Positions 1-5,429 of a DNA stretch of 10,671 bases are shown here, piece after piece. A program made the position numbers and the translations under genes. The DNA is from Clostridia bacterium (GTDB lineage: Bacteria > Bacillota > Clostridia > Oscillospirales > CAG-272), in the NCBI GenBank assembly GCA_017629395.1, contig JAGBXH010000428.1, positions 1-10,671 of the forward strand. The letters are read 5' to 3'. Each line of letters begins with the position of its first letter. The first letter of the stretch is position 1. The notes under the pieces are model-generated. The model searched no databases, was not told the DNA's origin, and saw nothing but the letters and a program-made list of their open reading frames with translations.

Positions 1-146
1 CCGCTTTTGCGGCGTGTCCCTTTTTGCTCCCCCAACAGAGTCAATCGAACCCATTTCAAGCTGCCGGACAAGCTTTAGACAATACAAACAAACCGCAGCT
101 TGACATTTCGAGCAGAATGCTCGAAATACGGGTTCAGATTCCCGTT
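1..146. repeat. Tandem repeat copy 1 (168-bp period)
   Basis: This stretch recurs at 169-315 with only two differences visible by eye: a C/G substitution (79 versus the matching base near 247) and one extra A in the A-rich run near 260. The offset between copies is 168 bp. The copy begins inside a terminator hairpin (CCGC-TTTT-GCGG at 1-12), so the array clearly continues to the left of the window. The spacer at 147-168 completes the unit and is missing after the second copy. The near identity of the copies implies recent duplication or strong homogenisation. The contents are described under the ncRNA and terminator entries. Confidence 0.97.
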
Positions 147-156
147 GGGGGTGCCA
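26..156. ncRNA. Candidate structured RNA or palindromic element (three-way junction)
   Basis: Reading the + strand, four helices can be built. P1 pairs GCTCCCCCAAC (26-36) with GTTGGGGGTGC (144-154), 11 positions with one T-T mismatch. P2 pairs AATCGAACCC (43-52) with GGGTTCAGATT (130-140), 10 bp with one bulged A. P3 pairs CAAGCTGC (57-64) with GCAGCTTG (95-102), 8 perfect bp capping an A-rich 30-nt loop. P4 is a perfect 10-bp hairpin at 105-127 (ATTTCGAGCA, loop GAA). P1-P2 close a junction carrying P3 and P4. An alternative for the right part is a T-arm-like hairpin at 128-145, followed by a GGGGGTGCCA end that resembles a tRNA 3' terminus. A terminator hairpin follows at 156-193. The strand is undecided because the structure is nearly symmetric. 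It does not match any RNA family I can name, and it could equally be a palindromic DNA element. Function unknown. Confidence 0.5.
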
Positions 157-193
157 AAAAGGGACACACCGCTTTTGCGGCGTGTCCCTTTTT
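156..193. terminator. Bidirectional terminator between repeat units
   Basis: A stem of about 17 bp with a TTTT loop: AAAAAGGGACAC (156-167) pairs with GTGTCCCTTTTT (182-193), there is one A/C mismatch, and CCGC (169-172) pairs with GCGG (177-180). An A-tract on one side and a T-tract on the other make it work as a Rho-independent terminator in both directions. It probably ends the leftward transcript of the ROK regulator. It would also end any rightward transcript of repeat copy 1. The right half of an identical hairpin starts the window at 1-25. Confidence 0.8.
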
Positions 194-315
194 GCTCCCC
201 CAACAGAGTCAATCGAACCCATTTCAAGCTGCCGGACAAGCTTTAGAGAATACAAACAAAACCGCAGCTTGACATTTCGAGCAGAATGCTCGAAATACGG
301 GTTCAGATTCCCGTT
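169..315. repeat. Tandem repeat copy 2, truncated at its right end
   Basis: Second copy of the unit at 1-146. Every helix of the predicted fold is present again: left closing arm 194-204, P2 arms 211-220 and 299-309, P3 arms 225-232 and 264-271, and perfect hairpin 274-296. After the GTT at 313-315 the similarity stops, so the right half of the closing helix (GGGGGTGC in copy 1) and the terminator are missing. The boundary falls exactly on the stop codon of the neighbouring regulator gene: the last two T of the repeat supply two of the three stop-codon bases. This copy is therefore probably defective for the P1 helix. Confidence 0.95.
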
Positions 316-1372
316 ATTCCAATCCCGCTAAATCATAAAACCATTTTCTTCTTAACTCACCGCCGCAGCCGCAAATTGCCGCACTCGGCTCTGCTTCGGC
401 TATATGCAAGGGGATGATGCGACCTTCAAAGGGCTGTATGCGGGAAAGCTCCCGATAGACGCCCTCTAAAAACACTTCGTTTATGCGGAATCTGCTTGAC
501 TCCAGCACGACTGTATCCGGTGAGAAAAAGGTGTCAAGGCTGCCAATGGCATATGCAACGGGCTCGGTCGCGTCCTCTGTGTAATGCGCGTCCGCTAAAG
601 CATCTGCTATGCGCTTGCGCTCGGGGAGCATCAGCTCACCAATACGGCACACGCGCGGAGAAAGCAGATTGCCTCGCATCCAGACTGCAGCGTACGTCAT
701 GTCGGAGAGACTGATATAAGCCCCACAGTCTACGTTTTTGAATGCGGACAGGGAATTGAAATAATATTGAGTCGCAGAGATTTCATCAAGCACAAGATCA
801 CACGTGCGATGCATGATCCTTGCAATATAGTCCAGCATATGCTGCTCGGAACTGGGCGAGATGGGCATGGCGCGCGTGATGCACTGACGCTTGTCGTCCC
901 GCGGCGCGGTAATCACGGCAAGATAGAATATCGCCTCTTTGGATGTGTTGCAGCTTCGCTTTACAGCGTTAAGAAAGATCAAAAGATTGTCGTCAAAGGG
1001 AAAAATATCGTTGTAGTCGTGCATACAGATCGTCTTGCCGGTCATGGCAGGCGAGAGCACGTGTGCCGTAAATCTCCTGCTGCTGACGTTCAGGATCAAA
1101 AACAAAGGGGTATCGTTAAATCGAAGTGTACCCGGTCGCCTGCCGACGCAGGCAGACGGCTGCTTTTGCTCAATGAGAACACCTGCCTCGGTCATGGCGT
1201 CTGCAATCTTGCCGGTAGTCATGATGGAAAGATCGGTTGCCGCTGCCAGCTCTGCACGCGTCATGGGAGCACGCTCGCAAAGAGCAGAGAAGCAGGATAA
1301 CAGATTTTCACGGCGAACACCTTGAAAGGCGGAATGGATGTGTTGGGAATCCAGGTCGTGTTTATTTGACAT
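314..1372 (-). CDS. ROK/NagC-like transcriptional regulator, degenerate kinase domain
   Basis: An N-terminal winged helix-turn-helix (about residues 30-75, including MTRAELAAATDLS and a GRRPG wing) is followed by a ROK-type ASKHA domain, the layout of NagC/XylR repressors. The ROK part is weak: the usual DxGGT phosphate loop is replaced by LNVSSRR, and I find no CxCGxxGCxE zinc motif. The protein is thus unlikely to be a kinase and may sense a different ligand or none. Two in-frame ATGs exist, at 1378 and 1372. The GGAG at about 1380-1383 sits only 1 nt from the first but 7 nt from the second, so I chose 1372 (about 352 aa). A strong promoter at 1414-1442 and a palindrome next to the RBS suggest autoregulation. 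No sugar gene lies next to it, so the target is unknown. The stop codon abuts the tandem repeat. HTH identity is firm; ROK membership is likely from architecture and residual similarity. Confidence 0.85.
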   Translation of the reverse strand: MSNKHDLDSQHIHSAFQGVRRENLLSCFSALCERAPMTRAELAAATDLSIMTTGKIADAMTEAGVLIEQKQPSACVGRRPGTLRFNDTPLFLILNVSSRRFTAHVLSPAMTGKTICMHDYNDIFPFDDNLLIFLNAVKRSCNTSKEAIFYLAVITAPRDDKRQCITRAMPISPSSEQHMLDYIARIMHRTCDLVLDEISATQYYFNSLSAFKNVDCGAYISLSDMTYAAVWMRGNLLSPRVCRIGELMLPERKRIADALADAHYTEDATEPVAYAIGSLDTFFSPDTVVLESSRFRINEVFLEGVYRELSRIQPFEGRIIPLHIAEAEPSAAICGCGGELRRKWFYDLAGLE

Positions 1373-1381
1373 ACTCATACT

Positions 1382-1403
1382 CCAAATTGGTAAATACTGG
1401 TAA
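1382..1403. promoter_or_regulatory. Candidate operator of the ROK regulator
   Basis: A perfect 9-bp palindrome CCAAATTGG (1382-1390) overlaps the RBS region of the regulator gene and is followed by two GGTAA direct repeats (1389-1393 and 1399-1403). The site lies within about 25 nt downstream of the inferred transcription start (about 1407), a position suited to autorepression. That it is bound by the adjacent regulator is inference. Confidence 0.4.
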
Positions 1404-1413
1404 TCACGCTATG

Positions 1414-1442
1414 ATTATACGACTTTTTGCATCGTTCGTCAA
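1414..1442 (-). promoter_or_regulatory. Sigma-A promoter of the ROK regulator gene
   Basis: On the minus strand, a TTGACG -35 (1437-1442) is separated by exactly 17 bp from a consensus TATAAT -10 (1414-1419). The transcript would start near 1407 and have a leader of about 35 nt before the start codon. Confidence 0.85.
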
Positions 1443-1554
1443 GAGAAAAAGGTCGAAAGAATTATAAAATTTTGCTAAAAATACGTCCAAAGTCCACTAT
1501 GTCATTTTGCACGAAAAAAATATCAAAATATTGTGAAAAAGTTTCAAAAACCCC
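1443..1554. other. AT-rich spacer between divergent promoters
   Basis: This AT-rich segment separates the minus-strand regulator promoter from the plus-strand rplU promoter. It contains A-tracts (for example 1513-1520 and 1536-1540) just upstream of the rplU -35, which could act as an UP element. I see no gene here. Confidence 0.5.
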
Positions 1555-1583
1555 TTGACAAAAAACCTATCATATGCTAAAAT
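1555..1583 (+). promoter_or_regulatory. Promoter of the rplU-prp-rpmA operon
   Basis: Consensus TTGACA (1555-1560), a 17-bp spacer, then TAAAAT (1578-1583). It is preceded by A/T tracts that may boost transcription, as expected for a ribosomal protein operon. Transcription should start near 1590. Confidence 0.88.
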
Positions 1584-1589
1584 ATAGTG

Positions 1590-1678
1590 CCGCATAAAAT
1601 AGGCTTTTTAAGTATGCAGTTTTTAAAGGAATTGCATCGCCGAATTTAGCGAGACTATATGAAAGAGAGGTGCTTTTC
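1590..1678 (+). ncRNA. rplU operon 5' leader (candidate L21 leader)
   Basis: About 90 nt of untranslated leader lie between the promoter and the L21 start. Two small helices can be drawn: GCATA (1592-1596) with TATGC (1613-1617), and TCGC (1637-1640) with GCGA (1649-1652). An AGAGAGG Shine-Dalgarno follows at 1664-1670. Firmicute rplU operons are known to carry a conserved L21 leader RNA (Rfam L21_leader) thought to give autogenous control. The position fits, but I cannot confirm the family match from sequence memory. Confidence 0.45.
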
Positions 1679-1990
1679 GTGTTTGCAGTAATTGAAACCG
1701 GCGGAAAGCAGTACAAGGTACTCGAGCAGGACATCATCTATGTCGAGAAGCTCAATGTTGAGGAAGGCAGCGAAATCGTTTTCGATAAGGTCGTTGCAGT
1801 TTCTACCGACGCAGGCTTTAAGGCAGGCGTTCCCACCGTTGAAGGCGCTAAGGTAACCGCTACTGTGCTGAAGAACGGCAAGAACAAGAAGATTTACGTC
1901 ATGAAGTACAAGCCCAAGAAGAACGAAAAGAAGAAGATCGGTCACAGACAGCCTTACACCAAGGTTCAGATCACTAAGATCGAAGCTTAA
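1679..1990 (+). CDS. rplU: 50S ribosomal protein L21
   Basis: The protein is 103 aa and begins MFAVIETGGKQYKV, the L21 signature start. The body carries the KVGDK/beta-barrel type sequence, and the family's basic C-terminal block (KKNEKKKIGHRQPYTKVQI) binds 23S rRNA. L21 contacts 23S rRNA and L20 in the large subunit. The chosen start is the GTG at 1679: it lies 8 nt after AGAGAGG and gives the conserved N-terminus, whereas the upstream in-frame GTG at 1670 overlaps that Shine-Dalgarno and would add MLF residues not typical of the family. It is first gene of the operon with prp (12 bp downstream) and rpmA. Length is normal. Confidence 0.97.
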   Translation: MFAVIETGGKQYKVLEQDIIYVEKLNVEEGSEIVFDKVVAVSTDAGFKAGVPTVEGAKVTATVLKNGKNKKIYVMKYKPKKNEKKKIGHRQPYTKVQITKIEA

Positions 1991-2002
1991 TTTTCGGTTT
2001 TT

Positions 2003-2365
2003 ATGACCAAGCTGGTATTTTTCAGAAGCGACGGGATTTTCTACGGCTTTGAGGAACAGGGACACACGGGTTACGGACAAGAGGGTGACGACATTCTTTG
2101 CGCTGCTTTGTCGGCAATGACCATGCTCATCATCAATACCGTTGAAGTGGCGTATGCATCGCATATTGATTACAATATCGATGAGTCCACCACCAAGATC
2201 ACGGTCAAGTCCAAATCGGCTCTCCCCGAATTTGAGGAGGACGATTACAAGCGTTATGCTGTTTCGGGCATCTTCATGGCTTACTATAAGCAGATTGAGG
2301 ATATGATCGAAGAGTATTACGATTTCCTGGACGTATCTGTACAAGACAAACCGTACGAGTCGTAA
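2003..2365 (+). CDS. prp: Ribosomal-processing cysteine protease Prp
   Basis: A 120-aa protein of the YsxB/Prp family. The catalytic dyad is visible: His21 in the GHTGYG segment and Cys33 in DDILCAALSA, with the family spacing. Prp cuts the N-terminal extension of L27, exposing the residues needed at the peptidyl transferase centre. Its substrate is encoded next door: rpmA starts MLRLSLQFF|AHKKG, matching the known cleavage pattern. The gene begins 12 bp after rplU stops and has no good Shine-Dalgarno (upstream is T-rich with only CGG). Translation is probably low and coupled to termination of rplU, which fits an enzyme needed in smaller amounts than the two ribosomal proteins around it. Confidence 0.95.
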   Translation: MTKLVFFRSDGIFYGFEEQGHTGYGQEGDDILCAALSAMTMLIINTVEVAYASHIDYNIDESTTKITVKSKSALPEFEEDDYKRYAVSGIFMAYYKQIEDMIEEYYDFLDVSVQDKPYES

Positions 2366-2434
2366 ACCACGTAATTTTTCAAATTCAGAATCCCTGTGGA
2401 TTGGGATCGCACAAAAAAGATGGAGGTAACGATC

Positions 2435-2713
2435 ATGTTGAGACTTAGTTTACAGTTCTTTGCTCATAAAAAGGGTGTCGGCTCTACTAAGAACGGTCGT
2501 GACAGTGAGTCTAAGCGCCTTGGCGTTAAGAAGGCTGACGGTCAGGCAGTTATCGCCGGCAACATCATCGTAAGACAGAGAGGAACCGCTATTCATGCCG
2601 GTAACAACGTTGGCATGGGCACTGACCATACTCTGTACGCGCTGATCGACGGCAAGGTAAAATTCGAACACAAGACTAAGGATAAGAAGCAGGTCAGCGT
2701 TTACGCAGACTGA
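2435..2713 (+). CDS. rpmA: 50S ribosomal protein L27 with cleavable N-terminus
   Basis: 92 aa, starting MLRLSLQFFAHKKGVGSTKNGRDSESKRLG, with the conserved L27 core continuing through GNIIVRQRGT and HAGNNVGMGTDHTLYALIDG. The first nine residues are the Firmicute-type extension removed by Prp after FF, leaving the mature AHKKG terminus that reaches the peptidyl transferase centre. The ATG at 2435 sits 8 nt after a GGAGG (2422-2426). An in-frame upstream start at 2396 would add a sequence not seen in L27 and is rejected. In many Firmicutes obgE follows directly, but here a terminator closes the operon. Confidence 0.97.
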   Translation: MLRLSLQFFAHKKGVGSTKNGRDSESKRLGVKKADGQAVIAGNIIVRQRGTAIHAGNNVGMGTDHTLYALIDGKVKFEHKTKDKKQVSVYAD

Positions 2714-2728
2714 TTTCTGACCGGGTCA

Positions 2729-2766
2729 AACGTAAAAAGGGTGCTTTTCGGCACCCTTTTTACGTT
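2729..2766. terminator. Bidirectional terminator between rpmA and the dehydrogenase-like gene
   Basis: A perfect 16-bp stem: AACGTAAAAAGGGTGC (2729-2744), loop TTTTCG, and the complementary arm at 2751-2766. It has an A-tract on one side and a T-tract on the other, so it serves both converging transcripts. The stop codon of the minus-strand gene (2760-2762) lies inside the stem. Confidence 0.92.
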
Positions 2767-3752
2767 GCATGGTAATTGTAAAGCAGAGCGTGCAGGTCGC
2801 AAATCTGTGCGTGCAGTCTTGCTGCCGTGCGCGCCAGGCTGTCATGCTCGGCTTTGGAGAGGGGGAAATCGTACAGAGCGTGCGCGCCCTTGCGGTCGAT
2901 CCTGCACGGCAGGCTGATACAGCAATCTGCCGACTTTGGAGCAGCGCATGATGCGGTGCAGACGGGCAATACCGTATGCGTATCGCATAAAATAGCGTCG
3001 ACCAGCTGCGATACTGCTTGCGCAACTGCAAAGGCTGCACAGCCAATGCCTCCCTCTGCCTGTTCAAATGCCTGCACGGTGTCTGAAAACAGTGAGTCCG
3101 GCATTGTACGGTCTGCGCCTCGCCCTATCATGCTTTGAAATTGTGCAAGCGTCATGCCGCCTACCTGCATGCTGTCCTTGCAGAGCGTGCCGTGCTTGCC
3201 GACTTGACCAAGGATCATGGCGTTAAGCTGCTGCGGATCGATCCCGAGATACCTGCCCAACAGCTTACGGTAATAATGCGTTTGTGCAAGCGTTCCGACA
3301 CCGATCACGCGCGAAGGTGAAAAGCCTGCATACTGTAAGGCGGAGTAGGTCATGATCTCGCAGGGCTCGCTTACTACGATCACAATAGCGTCGGGTGCAA
3401 GCGCGGAGATATCCAGTGCGGCTTGACGAACGATAGGCAGGTTCAGCTCAATTAGATCGGCGTGCGCGTTTTCAAAGGTATTTGTATACCCTTGTGCTAA
3501 CACGATCACGCTGCAATCGGCAAGATCTGCGCTGTCTGCTGCCCATAAATCGAGACCTGAGTCAAGCGGCAGGGCGCAGCACAGATCCGCAGCAAGTCCG
3601 CTTGCCAATGCAGTATCACGATCAAGCAGCACCAAAGCGTCGATTTCTTTGCAAGCACAAAGGGCATGCGCGATAGCTGCACCGACCCCATGACAGCCCA
3701 TGACGGCACATTTGCTTTTTTTCTTGGTGTGCTCAAAGATATAATACGACAT
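2760..3752 (-). CDS. Lactate/malate dehydrogenase-like protein, catalytic residues lost
   Basis: 330 aa, the usual length of an L-lactate dehydrogenase. A Rossmann nucleotide site is visible: GCHGVG (19-24), with Asp44 ending beta-2 as in NAD-specific enzymes. The alignment to LDH runs end to end (for example AGFSPSRVIGVGT against SGLPKERVIGSGT). The catalytic residues differ, however: the NPVD Asn is Glu129, the Asp of the LDSAR motif is Gln157, the substrate Arg of that motif is Tyr160, the GEHGD His is Val184, and the mobile-loop Arg is lost (QGYTNTFENAHAD). This looks like a pseudoenzyme that may still bind NAD. It is Cys-rich (about 17). The start is the ATG at 3752 with GGAGGG 5 nt upstream. 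It follows glpK by 54 bp on the same strand and is probably co-transcribed. A hairpin covers its RBS. Any role in glycerol or redox control would be inference. Confidence 0.85.
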   Translation of the reverse strand: MSYYIFEHTKKKSKCAVMGCHGVGAAIAHALCACKEIDALVLLDRDTALASGLAADLCCALPLDSGLDLWAADSADLADCSVIVLAQGYTNTFENAHADLIELNLPIVRQAALDISALAPDAIVIVVSEPCEIMTYSALQYAGFSPSRVIGVGTLAQTHYYRKLLGRYLGIDPQQLNAMILGQVGKHGTLCKDSMQVGGMTLAQFQSMIGRGADRTMPDSLFSDTVQAFEQAEGGIGCAAFAVAQAVSQLVDAILCDTHTVLPVCTASCAAPKSADCCISLPCRIDRKGAHALYDFPLSKAEHDSLARTAARLHAQICDLHALLYNYHAT

Positions 3753-3754
3753 AG

Positions 3755-3798
3755 AAGCCCTCCATACTGTGCGTTTGCTTACATAGTATGGAGGGCTT
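3755..3798 (-). promoter_or_regulatory. Hairpin sequestering the RBS of the dehydrogenase-like gene
   Basis: An inverted repeat of 14 bp (3755-3768 with 3785-3798) encloses a 16-nt loop, in the 54-bp gap after glpK. On the minus-strand mRNA the 3' arm contains the GGAGGG Shine-Dalgarno (3758-3763) of the downstream gene, so the folded form would hide it. No T-tract follows in the minus direction (TTCTATG comes next), which argues against a terminator. It could lower translation of the second gene relative to glpK, protect the glpK 3' end, or bind a regulator. Confidence 0.6.
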
Positions 3799-3806
3799 TC
3801 CGAATT

Positions 3807-5291
3807 TTATTCACTTAAGGTGCGCTTGACGGCACGCTTCCAGCCATTGTACAGCTCATCACGCTCTTTTGGCGACATCATGGGCTCAAAACGCGCATCT
3901 GCATTGTAGATGGAGCGAATGTGCTCCGTGGACTCATAAACGCCTACGGCAAGTCCCGCAAGGCAAGCCGCACCCAAGGCGGTGGTCTCAATGCAGGTGG
4001 GACGCACAATGCTTTTGCTTATGATATTGGATTGAAATTGCAAGAGAAAGCCGTTTGCGCTCGCACCGCCGTCTACCTTCAAGGAGTGCACGGGTGTGCC
4101 AACCTCGCGTTCCATAATTGCAAGCACGTCAGCGGTCTGATACGCCATGGCTTCCAGTGTTGCACGTACGATATGCGCTTTTGTGGTCGCACGTGTCAAT
4201 CCCGTGATACAGCCTCGTGCATAAGCATCCCAGTAGGGAGCTCCCAAGCCGACGAATGCAGGGACAAAATAAACCCCCGCGGTATCCTTGACGCTCATGG
4301 CAAGTCTTTCCGAATCTGCAGACGTGCGGATCAATCCAAGTCCGTCGCGCAGCCATTGAACGGCAGCACCGCAGATAAAGACCGAGCCCTCAAGCACGTA
4401 TTGCGTTTGATCTCCTATGCGCCATCCTATTGTGGTCACCAGCCCGTTTTGAGAGGTAATTGGTGTTGCGCCCGTATTCATGAGCATAAAGCCGCCTGTT
4501 CCGTAGGTGTTTTTTACGTCTCCCTTGTCAAAGCAGCATTGACCGAACAAGGCAGCCTGCTGATCTCCCGCAACGCCTGCGATCGGAATTTCGCATCCAA
4601 ACAGCGAGGGCTTGGTGTAGCCAAACACACCGGAGGAGGGAAGCACGCTTGGCAGGGTGCTTTCGGGAATTTCAAAAAGCTCCAGCAGATCCTTGTCCCA
4701 GGTGAGTGTGTGGATGTTGTAAAGCATGGTGCGAGCGGCGTTGCTCGGGTCGGTTGCATGCACCTTCCCACCCGTCAGCATCCAAATCAGCCAGGTATCG
4801 ATCGTACCAAACAACAAGTCGCCCTTACGCGCCTTTTCCATCGCCCCCGGGACGTTTTGCAGGATCCAGCGTAGCTTTGTGGCGGAGAAGTAGGAGTCAA
4901 TCAATAATCCCGTTTTAGCGCGTACCGTGTCGGCAAGCCCCTGCTCGTTTAACTTGTCGCAGTAGTCTGCCGTGCGGCGGCATTGCCATACGATCGCGTT
5001 ATATATGGGCTTACCCGTGTGCTTATCCCATACGACCGTGGTTTCGCGTTGATTGGTAATACCGATTGCGGCAATATCGCTTCCGTCCAGCCCGGATTTG
5101 GCGAGAGCCTCGTGGGCTACGCCGATCTGCGTAGCCCAGATCTCGGTCGGATTATGCTCCACCCAGCCGTCTGCGGGGAAATACTGCGTAAACTCCTTTT
5201 GTGCGGTGGCAATGATTTCACCATGTGCTGAAAAAATGATCGCGCGGCAGCTGGTCGTGCCTTGATCCATGGCAAGTAAATACTGCTTCAT
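3807..5291 (-). CDS. glpK: Glycerol kinase
   Basis: 494 aa, full length for the FGGY-family enzyme that phosphorylates glycerol to sn-glycerol-3-phosphate with ATP in the cytosol. Motifs in order: DQGTTS (9-14, phosphate loop), GITNQRE with Arg82-Glu83 and Trp102 (glycerol contacts), Tyr134 in DSYFSATK, AGDQQAALFGQ with catalytic Asp243, NTYGTGGFMLMNTG (261-274), VPAFVGLGAPYWD, and VDGGASANGF (407-415). In Gram-positive GlpK the loop before the active Asp usually carries a His phosphorylated by the PTS protein HPr (a YHFFG-like motif); here it reads KPSLFG, so that control appears absent. The start has an ideal AAGGAGGT site. It is driven by a consensus promoter at 5322-5350. No glpF or glpD lies in view. 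Confidence 0.97.
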   Translation of the reverse strand: MKQYLLAMDQGTTSCRAIIFSAHGEIIATAQKEFTQYFPADGWVEHNPTEIWATQIGVAHEALAKSGLDGSDIAAIGITNQRETTVVWDKHTGKPIYNAIVWQCRRTADYCDKLNEQGLADTVRAKTGLLIDSYFSATKLRWILQNVPGAMEKARKGDLLFGTIDTWLIWMLTGGKVHATDPSNAARTMLYNIHTLTWDKDLLELFEIPESTLPSVLPSSGVFGYTKPSLFGCEIPIAGVAGDQQAALFGQCCFDKGDVKNTYGTGGFMLMNTGATPITSQNGLVTTIGWRIGDQTQYVLEGSVFICGAAVQWLRDGLGLIRTSADSERLAMSVKDTAGVYFVPAFVGLGAPYWDAYARGCITGLTRATTKAHIVRATLEAMAYQTADVLAIMEREVGTPVHSLKVDGGASANGFLLQFQSNIISKSIVRPTCIETTALGAACLAGLAVGVYESTEHIRSIYNADARFEPMMSPKERDELYNGWKRAVKRTLSE

Positions 5292-5321
5292 ACCCTACCT
5301 CCTTGATGCTTCCTTACTGAG

Positions 5322-5350
5322 ATTATAACATACTGCGCAAAGCGTGTCAA
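5322..5350 (-). promoter_or_regulatory. Consensus extended -10 promoter of glpK
   Basis: The minus strand reads TTGACA (5345-5350), a 17-bp spacer, then TATAAT (5322-5327) preceded by TGT (extended -10). All 12 core bases match the consensus. I see no obvious catabolite (cre-like) or other operator palindrome at this spot. Confidence 0.92.
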
Positions 5351-5380
5351 GTTTACTGAAGTGAATTTACGCATACCCCC

Positions 5381-5409
5381 TTTACCAAAGGTTATTTTTG
5401 TGATACAAT
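5381..5409 (+). promoter_or_regulatory. Promoter of the EEP-fold hydrolase gene
   Basis: The plus strand reads TTTACC (5381-5386), a 17-bp spacer, then TACAAT (5404-5409) with a TGA extended -10. It lies about 30 bp from the glpK -35 on the opposite strand, so the two promoters are divergent. Confidence 0.75.
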
Positions 5410-5429
5410 ATTAAGAAAGGGGTGATTTT

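Noticed and set aside
24..272. 82-aa open frame across the repeats
   Set aside because: The period of 168 is a multiple of three, so one frame stays open through both copies and repeats LPQQSQSNPFQAAGQAL. It has no RBS and it crosses the terminator hairpin; the inverted-repeat structure explains the sequence better.
1..315. CRISPR array or insertion sequence
   Set aside because: Units are about 168 bp with no short repeat/variable spacer pattern, and no transposase or cas gene is present.
767..1300. 177-aa open frame opposite the ROK regulator
   Set aside because: Shadow of the regulator gene, which has a promoter, RBS and HTH domain.
1655..2344. 229-aa open frame opposite rplU and prp
   Set aside because: Both plus-strand genes are confidently identified; the antisense frame has no similarity I recognise.
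2385..2410. Small hairpin upstream of rpmA (AATCC/GGATT)
   Set aside because: Only 5 bp, with several equally weak alternatives; not enough to call a regulatory structure.
3755..3798. Reading the glpK-downstream hairpin as a Rho-independent terminator
   Set aside because: No U-tract follows on the minus strand, and the arm contains the RBS of the next gene.
3921..4874. 317-aa open frame opposite glpK
   Set aside because: It lies wholly antisense to a clearly recognised glycerol kinase, is rich in Cys/Arg/His as antisense frames are, and has no recognisable domain.
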